A DNA stretch of 51,071 nt from a bacterium (GTDB lineage: Bacteria > Actinomycetota > Acidimicrobiia > Spongiisociales > Spongiisociaceae): NCBI GenBank assembly GCA_028821575.1, contig JAPPFW010000084.1, forward strand, positions 1 through 51,071, in the 5' to 3' direction. Numbering within the stretch: position 1 is the stretch's first letter; the number at the start of each line of letters is the position of its first letter. The notes under the pieces are model-generated. The model saw nothing but the letters and a program-made list of their open reading frames with translations, did not search any database and had not been told where the DNA came from. Both the position numbers and the translations under genes were made by a program. Positions 30,710-39,022 of the stretch are shown here, one piece after another.

Positions 30710-33157
30710 GTGTCCGAACACACAGTCCGCACCAATATCGGCGAACGAGAGGTGGTCGTCTCCACCGGCAAGATGGCCCTGCAGGCAAACGGGGCGGTGC
30801 GGGTTTCGATGGGCGGGACCGAGGCCCTGGTCACCGCCACTGCCAACACAAGGCCCAGGGAGTCGGTGGACTTCTTCCCGCTGACCATCGATGTTGAGGA
30901 GCGCATGTACGCCGTGGGCAAGATCCCCGGCTCCTTCTTCCGGAGGGAGGGACGGGCCACCGAGCGAGCCACCCTCAGTGCACGCCTCATAGATCGCCCG
31001 CTACGGCCCTCGTTTCGCAACGGATACCGCAACGACACCCATGTAGTGGTGACCGTGATGCAGGTCGACGGGGAGAATGCGTACGACATCCTCGCGCTGA
31101 ACGGCGCCTCGGCGGCGCTGACGCTCAGCGATCTCCCATTCGAAGGGCCGATCGGTGCGGTTCGCCTCGGCTTGAAGGAGGGGGACTGGATCCCCTTCCC
31201 CACCTTCACCGAACTCGAAGAGTGCGTGTTCGATCTGGTCGTAGCCGGTCGGCGAGGTGGCTCGGGCGAGGTGGACATAGTCATGGTCGAGGCCGGGGCG
31301 ACCGAAACTGCCATGGACCTCATTTCGGGTGGCCAGGCCCCGCCGGACGAGCAGACCGTCGCGGGGGGCTTGGAGGTGGCCAAGGGTCACATCGGCACCC
31401 TCGTGGATCTGCAGTCGGAGTTGCAGTCGTTGGCGGGCAAGGAAGTGGGGGAGTGGGCCGCGTTCCTCGACTACACGGACGAGATCTACGAACAGGTGCA
31501 TGCACTGGTCGGTGACGGGGTGGCCGAGATGACCCAGGTCGCCGACAAGACCGAGCGCAACGCCGCCGAGTCGGCTCTCCGCGAGCAGGTGGTCAGCCTC
31601 TTCGAGCAACGGGACGAGCCTGAGTTGGTGTCCCAAGGGGTCAAGGCACTGAAGGCCGTGGTCAAGAAGACGATGCGCGATCGTATCCTCGATGAGGGCA
31701 TCCGGATGGACGGTCGCACCAGCACCGAGATCAGGCCTCTCGCCGCCGAGGTCAACGTTCTGGGCCGCGCCCACGGGTCCGCTCTCTTCACCAGGGGCGA
31801 GACGCAGGTGCTGAATGTGCTCACGCTCGGCATGCCCCGCATGGAGCAACTCCTCGACACGATCAGCAACGAGGAGAGCAAGCGGTACATGCACCATTAC
31901 AACTTCCCGCCCTACTCCACCGGCGAGGCCGGTTTCATGCGTGGTCCCAAGAGGCGCGAGATCGGTCACGGCGCCCTCGCGGAGAAGGCGGTGAAGCCGG
32001 TCGTTCCCCAGGGCGACGAGTTCCAGTACACCCTGCGCCTCGTATCCGAGGTGCTTTCCTCGAACGGATCCTCGTCCATGGCCTCTGTCTGCGGATCCTC
32101 CCTGTCCCTCATGGATGCCGGGATCGGCATCTCCGCGCCCGTTGCGGGGATAGCCATGGGCCTGATCGCCAAGGGCGACCGTTACGTGACCCTCACCGAC
32201 ATCCTGGGAGCGGAGGACGCTCTCGGCGATATGGACTTCAAGGTGGCTGGAACGGCCGACGTGATCACCGCGCTTCAACTCGATATGAAGATCGACGGTC
32301 TCCCGTCCGATGTCCTGGCCGCGGCCCTTTCACAGGCCAAGGAGGCCCGTGTGCAGGTCCTCGACGTGATGCTGGCCGCCATTCCCGAGCCGCGCCGGCA
32401 GCTGAAGGAGCACGCGCCCCGCGTGGAAACGGTTCAGATACCGGTCGACAAGATCGGTGACATCATCGGTCCGAAGGGCAAGATCATCCGCGAGCTGGAG
32501 CAGGTTACGGGCGCGACGATCGAAGTACAGGACGACGGTACGGTCCTGGTGTCTTCGAGCGACGGCTCCTCCCTCGACGATGCGATGGGTCGGGTCAAGG
32601 AGATAGCCTTCCCGCCCACACCGGAAGTGGACAAGCAGTACGAAGGGAAGGTGGTGAGCATCACCGACTTCGGGGCTTTCGTGAACATTCTCCCGGGTCG
32701 TGACGGTCTCCTTCACATCTCCAAGCTCGACAGCACTCGACATGTCCGCCGCGTGGGTGACTACCTGTCGGAAGGCGACACCCTCAACGTGGTTGTCGAT
32801 GCCATCGATCGCATCGGCAAGGTGTCGCTGAAGGTGACTACGGACCTTGAGCCCAAGCCGGGCGCCCAGGTCGCCAGGGCCGGAGCCGGGGGCGGCCGTG
32901 GCCGTGGTGGCGGTGGCCGTGGTGGCGGTGGCCGTGGTGGCGGTGGCCGTGGCGGTGGTGGCCGTGGCGGTGGTGGCCGTGGCGGTGGTGGCCGTGGCGG
33001 TGGTGGCCGTGGCGGTCGTCCCGGCGGCAGGAGCCGGGACCGATCGCGCAGCTCCGGCAACAGGGGCCGACCCGCCGGTAACCGGCGCAGCTCAGGCACC
33101 GGTCCCGGGGGCCGCCGGTTCGCCTCGTTCGAGGACGCCTTCAAAGAAGGGATCTGA
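30710..33157 (+). CDS. pnp: Polyribonucleotide nucleotidyltransferase with C-terminal RGG-rich tail
   Basis: PNPase degrades RNA by phosphorolysis in a trimer. The GTG at 30710 follows AAAGGAG and gives 815 residues; an ATG ten codons upstream lacks a ribosome-binding site. Two RNase PH domains (first with FFPLTIDVEERMYAVGKIPGSF, read in parts; second with GETQVLNVLTLG, YNFPPYSTGE, and SDVLAAALSQA), then KH (IIGPKGKIIRELEQ) and S1 domains (YEGKVVSITDFGAFV). After the S1 domain, about residues 725-770 form seven or so GGGGR repeats, then a basic Arg/Ser/Gly segment and a final FASFEDAFKEGI peptide. The RGG tail probably increases RNA affinity. Confidence 0.95.
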   Translation: MSEHTVRTNIGEREVVVSTGKMALQANGAVRVSMGGTEALVTATANTRPRESVDFFPLTIDVEERMYAVGKIPGSFFRREGRATERATLSARLIDRPLRPSFRNGYRNDTHVVVTVMQVDGENAYDILALNGASAALTLSDLPFEGPIGAVRLGLKEGDWIPFPTFTELEECVFDLVVAGRRGGSGEVDIVMVEAGATETAMDLISGGQAPPDEQTVAGGLEVAKGHIGTLVDLQSELQSLAGKEVGEWAAFLDYTDEIYEQVHALVGDGVAEMTQVADKTERNAAESALREQVVSLFEQRDEPELVSQGVKALKAVVKKTMRDRILDEGIRMDGRTSTEIRPLAAEVNVLGRAHGSALFTRGETQVLNVLTLGMPRMEQLLDTISNEESKRYMHHYNFPPYSTGEAGFMRGPKRREIGHGALAEKAVKPVVPQGDEFQYTLRLVSEVLSSNGSSSMASVCGSSLSLMDAGIGISAPVAGIAMGLIAKGDRYVTLTDILGAEDALGDMDFKVAGTADVITALQLDMKIDGLPSDVLAAALSQAKEARVQVLDVMLAAIPEPRRQLKEHAPRVETVQIPVDKIGDIIGPKGKIIRELEQVTGATIEVQDDGTVLVSSSDGSSLDDAMGRVKEIAFPPTPEVDKQYEGKVVSITDFGAFVNILPGRDGLLHISKLDSTRHVRRVGDYLSEGDTLNVVVDAIDRIGKVSLKVTTDLEPKPGAQVARAGAGGGRGRGGGGRGGGGRGGGGRGGGGRGGGGRGGGGRGGGGRGGRPGGRSRDRSRSSGNRGRPAGNRRSSGTGPGGRRFASFEDAFKEGI
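32890..33021 (+). repeat. 15-bp tandem repeat coding for RGGGG units in pnp
   Basis: A 15-base unit (GGTGGCGGTGGCCGT and the variant GGCGGTGGTGGCCGT) is repeated about seven to eight times in frame, coding for Gly-Gly-Gly-Gly-Arg. The first copies differ from the last in the third codon positions, so the array has expanded in two sub-blocks. Copy number may vary between strains. Confidence 0.85.
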
Positions 33158-33159
33158 AC

Positions 33160-33222
33160 TGGTGGTTGGTGGTTGGTGGCTAGTGGCTAGTGGATCGCTC
33201 TGACCACTGACCACTGACCTAG
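33160..33222. repeat. Intergenic heptad repeat array (TGGTGGT-type)
   Basis: Nine consecutive 7-base units: tggtggt twice, tggtggc, tagtggc, tagtgga, tcgctct, gaccact twice, gacctag. The first five units carry GTGG and the last carry CCACT-like units, so the array is partly self-complementary and may fold behind the pnp stop codon. Confidence 0.75.
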
Positions 33223-33225
33223 GCT
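33220..33225 (+). promoter_or_regulatory. Candidate -10 box, leaderless fpg
   Basis: TAGGCT is separated by exactly seven bases from the ATG of the glycosylase gene, suggesting a leaderless transcript. The box partly overlaps the last heptad unit. Confidence 0.4.
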
Positions 33226-33232
33226 GCACGGG

Positions 33233-34099
33233 ATGCCGGAGCTTCCTGATGTGGTGGTATATCTGGAGGCCTTCGATCGTTTTATCGGAGGCCGATCCAT
33301 CGAGCGGGCCCGCGTCACGTCGGTCTCCCTCCTGCGAACCTACGATCCGCCCCTCCACACGGTCGAGGGGCGTCGCGTCGTCGGGTTGTCGCGCATGGGC
33401 AAGCGGGTGGTCTGGGAACTGGACAACGACATGTTCATGGTGTTCCACCTGATGATCGCCGGCCGATTCAGGTGGAGAAACCGGGGTGCCGCGGTGCCTC
33501 GCAAGGTCGGCCATGCGGGCTTCGACTTCGCGAACGGCACGGTCATCCTTACCGAGCAAGGCAGCAAGAAGCGAGCTTCGCTGCACGTCCATCGCGGAAG
33601 GGAGGCACTGTCTCTGCATGAGAGGGGTGGTGTGGAGCCGCTGGAGGTGGGTCTTCCCACCTTTGCGGCAGCCCTTACCCGGGAGAACCGCACCCTGAAG
33701 CGTGCCCTTACCGATCCGCGTATCTTCTCAGGAATCGGCAACGCCTATTCGGACGAGATCCTCCACCGCGCCGGCCTGTCGCCGGTCAAACTCACCGGGC
33801 GGCTTACCGACCCGGAGGTGGCCCGCCTCCACGCCGCCACCAGGAGTTCGCTCACCGAGTGGATCGGGAGGTTGCGGGAAGAGGTCGGAGAGGGATTCCC
33901 CGAAAAGGTAACCGCCTTCCGACCCGAGATGGCGGTCCATGGCAAGTACAAGGCATCCTGCCCGGTGTGTGGGGACGCCGTCAGGAGGATCGTGTACGCC
34001 GCCAACGAGACCAACTACTGCGCCACCTGCCAGACAGGTGGCCGGATCCTGGCCGACCGGGCCCTGTCACGGCTACTCAAGGACGATTGGCCCCGTTGA
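33233..34099 (+). CDS. Fpg/Nei-family DNA glycosylase/AP lyase
   Basis: A 288-residue base-excision-repair enzyme. The N terminus MPELPDV supplies the Pro2 nucleophile and Glu3; Lys57 is in MGKRVVW. The H2TH domain carries PRIFSGIGNAYSDEILH. The C-terminal zinc finger has Cys243, Cys246 (CPVCG), Cys263 and Cys266 (CATCQTGGRILADR), with the conserved Arg in GRILADR. It removes oxidised bases such as 8-oxoguanine or formamidopyrimidines. Fpg (mutM) and Nei cannot be separated with certainty by eye, so I leave the symbol empty. No operon partner. Confidence 0.92.
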   Translation: MPELPDVVVYLEAFDRFIGGRSIERARVTSVSLLRTYDPPLHTVEGRRVVGLSRMGKRVVWELDNDMFMVFHLMIAGRFRWRNRGAAVPRKVGHAGFDFANGTVILTEQGSKKRASLHVHRGREALSLHERGGVEPLEVGLPTFAAALTRENRTLKRALTDPRIFSGIGNAYSDEILHRAGLSPVKLTGRLTDPEVARLHAATRSSLTEWIGRLREEVGEGFPEKVTAFRPEMAVHGKYKASCPVCGDAVRRIVYAANETNYCATCQTGGRILADRALSRLLKDDWPR

Positions 34100-34152
34100 T
34101 CGTGCCCGGGCGGGGATTGGCAGATCGTCGGGATCCGGGTAGCCGCTCGCGC

Positions 34153-35145
34153 TCAGTTGGCGGCCGCCTCGCGTAGGGCAGGGAGAACCTCGGCGCCCAG
34201 TAGCCCGATCAGGCCTTCCTGGTCGACGGAGGCCATCTGGATGGTAACCACATCGGCGTTGATGTCCTCGATGAGGGGTAGGTAGATGTCGATGATCTCC
34301 TGGGCCTGAGAAGCGCGGGCGTAACGGCCCAGTACCTCTTCGCGCGGTAGATCGTCCGCTCGCCGGCGGAGGGTGGTCGGGTCGACCGCCTGCAGGCGGC
34401 CGGGCGCCCGCAGTCCTCGCCACGGGTACAAGGCTTCCCATGCTTCCTCGTCGCTAGCAGCCATGATCGCCCAGCGGGTGGTGAGAGCCGTCGGTGAGGG
34501 TCGGCCGGCCTCGGCCGCGGCTTCTGCAGCCGGGTCGATCACCCGCTCCCTCGCCACCGCGGGATCCTTCACCGACACGATGAAGCCGTCCGCCAGCCGG
34601 CCTGCGAGCCCTGCCGACTTGGGGCCACCTGCCGCCAGCAGGATGGGCACCCGGGAGGTAGCGGGGGAATAGAGTTTGGCCCGATCGGTCACGTAGTAGT
34701 CGCCGGCGTAGGAGAGCTTCTCACCGTCCAGCAACCGGCGCATGATCTCGAGTGCCTCGGTCATCCGCGCGGCACGCTCGGCATACTTGGGGAAGTGGTA
34801 GCCCAGCGGCCCTTCGTTGATGTTCTCGCCGGTCCCCACGCCGAGGATGAACCGCCCCCCGCTCAACCGGTCGAGGGTTGCGGCCGCCTGCGCAACGATG
34901 GCTGGGTGGAACCTCCAGAGCGGGGTCGTGACGCCGGTGGCGATCTGCAGGCGCTCGGTGGCCTGCGCTATGGCTCCAAGCGTCGAGAAGGCGAACCCGG
35001 AGGCGGACGCGTCGTCGACCCACGGATGGAAATGCTCGGATACCACTACCATGTCGAACCCGGCCCGCTCCACCAGTTGAGCGTGACGGACGAGTTCCTC
35101 GGGGTGCCACTGTTCATGGCCGCAGAAGTACGCAAAGCGGGTCAT
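34153..35145 (-). CDS. F420-dependent LLM-class oxidoreductase (G6PDH-like)
   Basis: A 330-residue luciferase-like TIM-barrel protein. N-terminal FAYFCGHEQWHPEELV and VVSEHFHPW, then SGGRFILGVGTGENINEG and PILLAAGGPKSAGLAGRLADG match the TIGR03557 group of F420-dependent glucose-6-phosphate-dehydrogenase-like enzymes. It should transfer hydride to coenzyme F420 in the cytoplasm; the substrate is not certain. Convergent with the fpg gene. Its presence implies that the organism makes F420, which fits Actinobacteria. Confidence 0.88.
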   Translation of the reverse strand: MTRFAYFCGHEQWHPEELVRHAQLVERAGFDMVVVSEHFHPWVDDASASGFAFSTLGAIAQATERLQIATGVTTPLWRFHPAIVAQAAATLDRLSGGRFILGVGTGENINEGPLGYHFPKYAERAARMTEALEIMRRLLDGEKLSYAGDYYVTDRAKLYSPATSRVPILLAAGGPKSAGLAGRLADGFIVSVKDPAVARERVIDPAAEAAAEAGRPSPTALTTRWAIMAASDEEAWEALYPWRGLRAPGRLQAVDPTTLRRRADDLPREEVLGRYARASQAQEIIDIYLPLIEDINADVVTIQMASVDQEGLIGLLGAEVLPALREAAAN

Positions 35146-35181
35146 GGAGAGGTATCGCCTTCCGGGTGGGGGTTTATCTGC

Positions 35182-35283
35182 CTAAGTCGGCCACATGTAT
35201 AGCAGGACCATGACGCCGACGAACAAGGCTGTCGCCAGAAAGGGGCCCCACCGGCCGGAGTGGGAAGGATCGGAAGATGTCAT
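35182..35283 (-). CDS. Possible 33-residue single-pass membrane peptide
   Basis: An ORF too short for usual gene calling starts at ATG 35281-35283 and ends at TAG 35182. It encodes a hydrophilic Ser/Asp N terminus and one hydrophobic helix (WGPFLATALFVGVMVLLYMW). No ribosome-binding site is evident. The composition is that of a small membrane subunit, but there is no partner gene that would identify it. It may be a chance ORF. Confidence 0.35.
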   Translation of the reverse strand: MTSSDPSHSGRWGPFLATALFVGVMVLLYMWPT

Positions 35284-35444
35284 GGCCCGTAGCATAGGAG
35301 GGTGCGGGAAAACTACCTAACGGCGTTCGCTGCTTGGTAGACCACCTGGTATCAGAGCTGTCAGTTGCCCGCAAACCCCTTGCACGGGCCTTCTTCAGCA
35401 CCCTCCTGGACTCCGGCCTCCGCCTCCTCAGGGCAACGCCGCGC

Positions 35445-36137
35445 TCACCACACGGGCCAAGGTAAAGGGGGTCTGTCTGTGGGTGGGACCGGATGGATCG
35501 GATGCGCCAGCAGGTCTCTCACGCGGGCCACCAGCGCGTCCGCTTCCCGTTCCGTGAGCAGTTCCATGGTCCTGGCGTGTAGACCGTTGTCCAGTTCCAC
35601 TTCCAGCCGCCGGACTGCGGCGACCATGTCTCCCGGCAGTTGGAGGCCAGAGAATCCCCACATAACAGTACGGAGTTTCGGGTCGGGGTGAAGGGTCACT
35701 CCGTGGTCTATGCACCACAGATGCCCCGACCGGTCCGCGAGCACGTGTCCGGCCTTGCGATCGGCGTTGTTGATCAGCAGGTCGAGGGTAACGACCGGCC
35801 ATAGGCTGGCATCTGCCTGGTTGATCAGGGCCGCGGGGTCGAACTGCTCGTCGGCCTCCACGAACTTCTGGGCGGAGCCCGGGCCGAAGGGACCTTCCAC
35901 CTCCCGCGTCTCGGGCACCGAGTCAAGGCCGGCCGCTTCGGAAATCTCGAAGGTCAGGACCTCGCGGACCGGCAGGGTCCGGCAGTCGAAGTCGTAAAGC
36001 GGTCTCTGGCCTCGTTCGGGCTTGTACACGACCAGTTGGCCGGTGGCGGTTGCGGCGAGCAGGGTGGCGTTGGAGGCGTTGCGAAACTGTCCGAGGATTT
36101 CGGCGATTCTCCATTCATACGCGGTGTGATCCGTCAC
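35445..36137 (-). CDS. SCO1664-family protein (PI3/4-kinase-like fold)
   Basis: This protein matches the TIGR03843/SCO1664 family: VVYKPERGQRPLYDF, REVLTFEISEAAG, LLINNADRKAGHVL and CIDHGVTLHPDPKLRTVMWGF are the hallmark segments and resemble the catalytic and metal-binding loops of phosphatidylinositol-kinase-like proteins. I place the start at the GTG at 36135-36137, which overlaps the DUF3090 stop as GTGA (230 residues); an ATG at 36170 (MSFQQRP) is an alternative. In Mycobacterium the same trio is Rv2133c-Rv2134c-Rv2135c. The substrate is unknown. Confidence 0.85.
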   Translation of the reverse strand: MTDHTAYEWRIAEILGQFRNASNATLLAATATGQLVVYKPERGQRPLYDFDCRTLPVREVLTFEISEAAGLDSVPETREVEGPFGPGSAQKFVEADEQFDPAALINQADASLWPVVTLDLLINNADRKAGHVLADRSGHLWCIDHGVTLHPDPKLRTVMWGFSGLQLPGDMVAAVRRLEVELDNGLHARTMELLTEREADALVARVRDLLAHPIHPVPPTDRPPLPWPVW

Positions 36138-36640
36138 CCCGGCAGGCGGTGGCCGTTGCTGGAAGGACATTGGTGCCCCTCCGGATCCTCCGGCAAGAGG
36201 CAGTCCGGGCATTGGGCACGTCCCGAATGCACAGCCCTGAGAGACAGGATGGCGGCCGCTCTCAACTGCTCCGCAGTGATCGCGAAAACGACACGTTCCT
36301 CTTGTCCGTCGCCTTCGAGCATGACAGTCATCCGTTCCCGGCTGTCGATTCTCATCGCGATCGAGCGGACCCGGAGGATCACCTCCTCGGGCCCGGAGGG
36401 CGGCGGTAGCTCATCGATGTCCGACACGAGGCCTTCAACCTCGTCCTCGTCGATTGTCCAACCGAGGTTGGAGAGCAATTCGAGACCCTGCTCGCCGAGT
36501 GCCGCGGCTTGGCCCTTCTCGAACTTGAACCAGCTTGGGACCCCTTCGGATTCGATGAAGATGTAAAAGGTCCGCTTGCCCGGCTCGCCGATCGCCCCTA
36601 CCAGGAAACGGTTCACACTCCCGAAGTCGCGACCACTCAT
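36134..36640 (-). CDS. DUF3090 family protein
   Basis: A 168-residue protein with the DUF3090/TIGR03847 features: FLVGAIGEPGKRTFYIFIES, GVPSWFKFEKGQAAALGEQ and a C-terminal CPDCLLPEDPEGHQCP segment that looks like a small metal-binding knuckle. The ATG 36638-36640 overlaps the stop of the phosphatase gene (ATGA). Its function is unknown; it always travels with the SCO1664 and MSMEG_4193 families, which suggests one complex or pathway. Two of the three proteins carry nucleotide/phosphate-handling folds. Confidence 0.88.
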   Translation of the reverse strand: MSGRDFGSVNRFLVGAIGEPGKRTFYIFIESEGVPSWFKFEKGQAAALGEQGLELLSNLGWTIDEDEVEGLVSDIDELPPPSGPEEVILRVRSIAMRIDSRERMTVMLEGDGQEERVVFAITAEQLRAAAILSLRAVHSGRAQCPDCLLPEDPEGHQCPSSNGHRLPG

Positions 36641-37239
36641 CGGCCCACTCCGGTGGTGTTGATCGAAGCCACGACAGGAGCCTGGTCCCCGTCCAGCCGC
36701 AGGTCCGAGATCGAGGCGGTGGCGATCCGGAGGCACTGGAACAGATCCAGCGGTTGGCCTAGGAAATGGGAGAGGACCAGTTTGATGGTGTCACTGTGGC
36801 TCACGACCACCACGGTGCTCCCAGTCCGCTCCCGCGCGATCCGCCGGACCGACTCCACCGCTCGTGCCTGGGCCTGCACGAAGGACTCCCCCTCCGGGAA
36901 CCGGAACTGCGAAGGTCTCGACTGCACGGTCTTCCACAGTTCCGTCTGCCGGAGCGAGTCAAGGGTCTGGCCGGTCCAGGTCCCGAAGTCGATCTCGGTG
37001 ACGCCTGGTTCGGTGATCGGTGACAGATTGTGGGGTAGAGCCAGGATCCGGGCAGTCTCCATGGTGCGTTCGATCGGCGAACTGTAGATTGCCGTAACTT
37101 CGAGGTCGGCAAGGGCATGGGCGGTGGCGAGTGCGGCTCGCTCACCATCCGGCCCGAGGGAAACGCCCGGCAGGCGCCCGGTGAGGCGGGTCCCCGTCTC
37201 CTCGGTGGGCGCGTGGCGGACCAGCAGGATGCGTGTCAT
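36637..37239 (-). CDS. MSMEG_4193-family histidine phosphatase/phosphomutase
   Basis: A 200-residue histidine-phosphatase-superfamily protein (TIGR03848). The N-terminal LLVRHAPTEETG provides the phospho-histidine; Arg and Glu follow in the SSPIERTMETA region and the second His is in VVVSHSDTIKLVL. The start at ATG 37237-37239 follows a TAGCCT box by eight bases (leaderless). It is the first gene of the trio, coupled to DUF3090. Confidence 0.9.
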   Translation of the reverse strand: MTRILLVRHAPTEETGTRLTGRLPGVSLGPDGERAALATAHALADLEVTAIYSSPIERTMETARILALPHNLSPITEPGVTEIDFGTWTGQTLDSLRQTELWKTVQSRPSQFRFPEGESFVQAQARAVESVRRIARERTGSTVVVVSHSDTIKLVLSHFLGQPLDLFQCLRIATASISDLRLDGDQAPVVASINTTGVGR

Positions 37240-37247
37240 CGCCTCCA

Positions 37248-37253
37248 AGGCTA
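37248..37253 (-). promoter_or_regulatory. Candidate -10 box of the phosphatase-DUF3090-SCO1664 operon
   Basis: On the minus strand TAGCCT precedes the ATG by eight bases. The same hexamer occurs at the same distance before the rnpB 5' end. Confidence 0.4.
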
Positions 37254-37287
37254 GTGGTCGGTTGACGACTCGGAGCAGTGGGGGTCC

Positions 37288-37322
37288 GGGTGCCCGGTGT
37301 CACGTGCCGGGTGCCTGACCAC
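37288..37322. repeat. Intergenic heptad repeat array (GGGTGCC-type)
   Basis: Five units: gggtgcc, cggtgtc, acgtgcc, gggtgcc, tgaccac. It lies just behind the stop of the YedK gene and before the phosphatase operon promoter. Confidence 0.65.
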
Positions 37323-37330
37323 TGAAAGGA

Positions 37331-38011
37331 TCAGAACAACTCGGTCAACGGGACGATGTTCTGCGGGCTGTTGTTCCTCACGCTGTTGACCAGGGTGGAG
37401 ACCGGATGGTGGGAGATCAGCGCTGAGGGTGCCGCTTCCAACATGGGTGCGACCGCTTCGGGCGATCGCACGTCCCGGTCGAGCCACAGGCCCCAATGAT
37501 CCTGCTCGAGAATCACCGGCATGCGCGTGTGTATGGACGCCAGCAAGCCGTTGGCTCGCGTCGTGATGATGGCGCAACTCCGGGTCCATTCTCTCGTCTC
37601 GGGGTCTCGCCACGACGACCAGATGCCGGCGAGGGCCATCGGGCGACGGTCGGCCATGGTCACGTAATGGGGACGCCGTCCCTGGTCCTTCGGACCCCAC
37701 TCGAAGAATCCGCCGGCGGGAATGAGGCAGCGCTTGCGGCGCAGCGGGTCGCGGAAGGCGGGCCGGGTGGCGACCGTCTCGCTCCTGGCGTTGATGTTGA
37801 GTGGACCCTTGCGGTCGCGTGCCCAGTGCGGGATCAGTCCCCAGCGGAACACACCCAGCATTCGTTCCCCCTGGTGTTCGGCTACCCCGTACACCTCGTC
37901 GGTTGGCGCCACGTTGTAGCTGTAGACCAGCGGGTCGGTAACGATTCGGTCCACCCCGAAGTAGTCGCCCAGGAATCCAGCGTCCTCGTTGATGACGAAG
38001 CGTCCGCACAT
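37331..38011 (-). CDS. SOS response-associated peptidase family protein (YedK/HMCES)
   Basis: A 226-residue protein that crosslinks to abasic sites in single-stranded DNA. Cys2 (MCGRF) is the nucleophile exposed after Met removal; Asn74 and Arg76 (INARSET), Glu104 (FFEW) and His161 (HTRMP) are the other active-site residues in YedK-like positions. The ATG at 38009-38011 is certain because Cys must be residue 2. The longer open frame upstream runs antisense through rnpB and is spurious. A TACGCT box lies 10 nt before the ATG. Confidence 0.94.
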   Translation of the reverse strand: MCGRFVINEDAGFLGDYFGVDRIVTDPLVYSYNVAPTDEVYGVAEHQGERMLGVFRWGLIPHWARDRKGPLNINARSETVATRPAFRDPLRRKRCLIPAGGFFEWGPKDQGRRPHYVTMADRRPMALAGIWSSWRDPETREWTRSCAIITTRANGLLASIHTRMPVILEQDHWGLWLDRDVRSPEAVAPMLEAAPSALISHHPVSTLVNSVRNNSPQNIVPLTELF

Positions 38012-38080
38012 GGTCGGTAACAGCGTACTGCGGGCCGGTAGCGACCGGGTTCCGCGGGGTCGAACGCTCGGTGACACCGC

Positions 38081-38086
38081 TAGCCT
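38081..38086 (+). promoter_or_regulatory. Candidate -10 box of rnpB
   Basis: TAGCCT lies exactly seven bases before the deduced 5' end of RNase P RNA, the expected promoter-to-start distance. Confidence 0.5.
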
Positions 38087-38093
38087 TCGGACC

Positions 38094-38478
38094 GGCGAGT
38101 TCGCCAGACGGCCGCGGTTGTCGAAGACAGCCGAGGAAAGTCCGGACTCCACAGGACAGGGAGCTGGGTAACACCCAGGCGGGGCGACCCGACGGAAAGT
38201 GCCGCAGAGACCAGACCGCCGATGGAGGGAAGACAGGTGTGTCCTACACCCGTCCTCCCGCACAGGCAAGGGTGAAACGGTGGTGTAAGAGACCACCAGC
38301 GCCCCGGGTGACCGGGGCGGCTGGTAAACCCCTCCTGGAGCAAGGTCAAGTAGAGGCGCCGGTGGTCCGCCGACCAAGCCTCGGGTAGACCGCACCGAGG
38401 CCTGACGGTAACGCAGGCCCCAGATGGATGGCCGTCGCCCGTAGAGGGCACAGAATCCGGCTTACCGGCGGACTCGCC
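38094..38478 (+). ncRNA. rnpB: RNase P RNA (bacterial type A)
   Basis: The catalytic RNA that trims tRNA 5' leaders. The universal core GAGGAAAGTCCGGACTCC is at 38133-38150, and the matching 3' P4 strand ACAGAATCCGGCTTA lies at about 38450-38464. The ends pair as helix P1 (GGCGAGTTCGCC at 38094-38105 with GGCGGACTCGCC at 38467-38478), which sets the boundaries. Other conserved pieces (GGGTGAAACGGTG, GTAGAGG, GACGGTAACGCAGG-like) are present in order. ORFs predicted across it on both strands are artefacts. Confidence 0.95.
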
Positions 38479-38504
38479 CTTCTAGTTGTAGTTGTTTACC
38501 CGGC

Positions 38505-38518
38505 ACCAGGTACCTGGT
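38505..38518. terminator. Palindrome between rnpB and the convergent membrane-protein gene
   Basis: ACCAGGTACCTGGT is a perfect 14-bp palindrome located where the two convergent units meet. It could act as a weak bidirectional terminator without T-tract, or simply be part of a degenerate heptad array. Confidence 0.3.
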
Positions 38519-38928
38519 CAGGCTTGGCGTCCCCCCAGAGCCCCGCCCCAGAAACCGAGCGCGGCTGCCACGACTGCGAACACAACTAGGGGGAGAGGTC
38601 CGGCGGGACTGCCGGATACCAGGCTGAGGGAGGCGACCACTGCGAACAGTCCGAGGGCGGCCAAGCTGCCGTTGACTGCGGACGCGGGAGCCCTACCCAG
38701 TCGCCCTGCCACGTAGCCGCCCATGAACTCGCTGGCAAGCAGTGATATGGAAAGAACGGCCCAAGTGCCCGTCTGGCCTGTCGACCAACCCATCCTCTCG
38801 CCCAGCCAGAGGAGAGTGGTTCCGAGGAACCCGGCCACCGCCATCAGCAGCAGACCGGCTACCGCCCCGAGGGCAGCAGCCGCCCAACCGATCGATGTCC
38901 GCAAGCCGTCCTCCTTCCGCTCGGCCAA
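38518..38928 (-). CDS. Small four-helix membrane protein (TIGR04086-like)
   Basis: A 136-residue protein with four hydrophobic segments (about 13-35, 56-75, 84-104 and 110-130) and Gly-rich helices. The pattern MGGYVAGRLGRA in the second-third helix region resembles the TIGR04086/YrzE family of uncharacterised membrane proteins, where GGYxAGR is typical. No catalytic residues are seen. It is convergent with rnpB and divergent from the aquaporin gene. Confidence 0.65.
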   Translation of the reverse strand: MAERKEDGLRTSIGWAAAALGAVAGLLLMAVAGFLGTTLLWLGERMGWSTGQTGTWAVLSISLLASEFMGGYVAGRLGRAPASAVNGSLAALGLFAVVASLSLVSGSPAGPLPLVVFAVVAAALGFWGGALGGRQA

Positions 38929-39022
38929 ACATGCGTCCGGAGAGCCGAATCATTCCTGAAACTAGTAGGGATGTGGGCGGGTCTAATCCCCCAGAGAAAC
39001 AGACACGGAAAGGGAGGTCCAG

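Noticed and set aside
31001..32278. Minus-strand ORF opposite pnp
   Set aside because: Antisense shadow of a conserved PNPase; no ribosome-binding site or domain.
32761..33144. Proline-rich minus-strand ORF
   Set aside because: It is the reverse reading of the GGGGR repeat region of pnp.
35284..35444. Possible tRNA or small RNA between the LLM gene and the SCO1664-family gene
   Set aside because: I could not fold a cloverleaf or find T-loop and anticodon features; no tRNA is supported anywhere in the window.
38071..38451. ORFs on both strands across 38.07-38.45 kb
   Set aside because: The region is RNase P RNA with paired ends and universal core; the frames carry no protein features.
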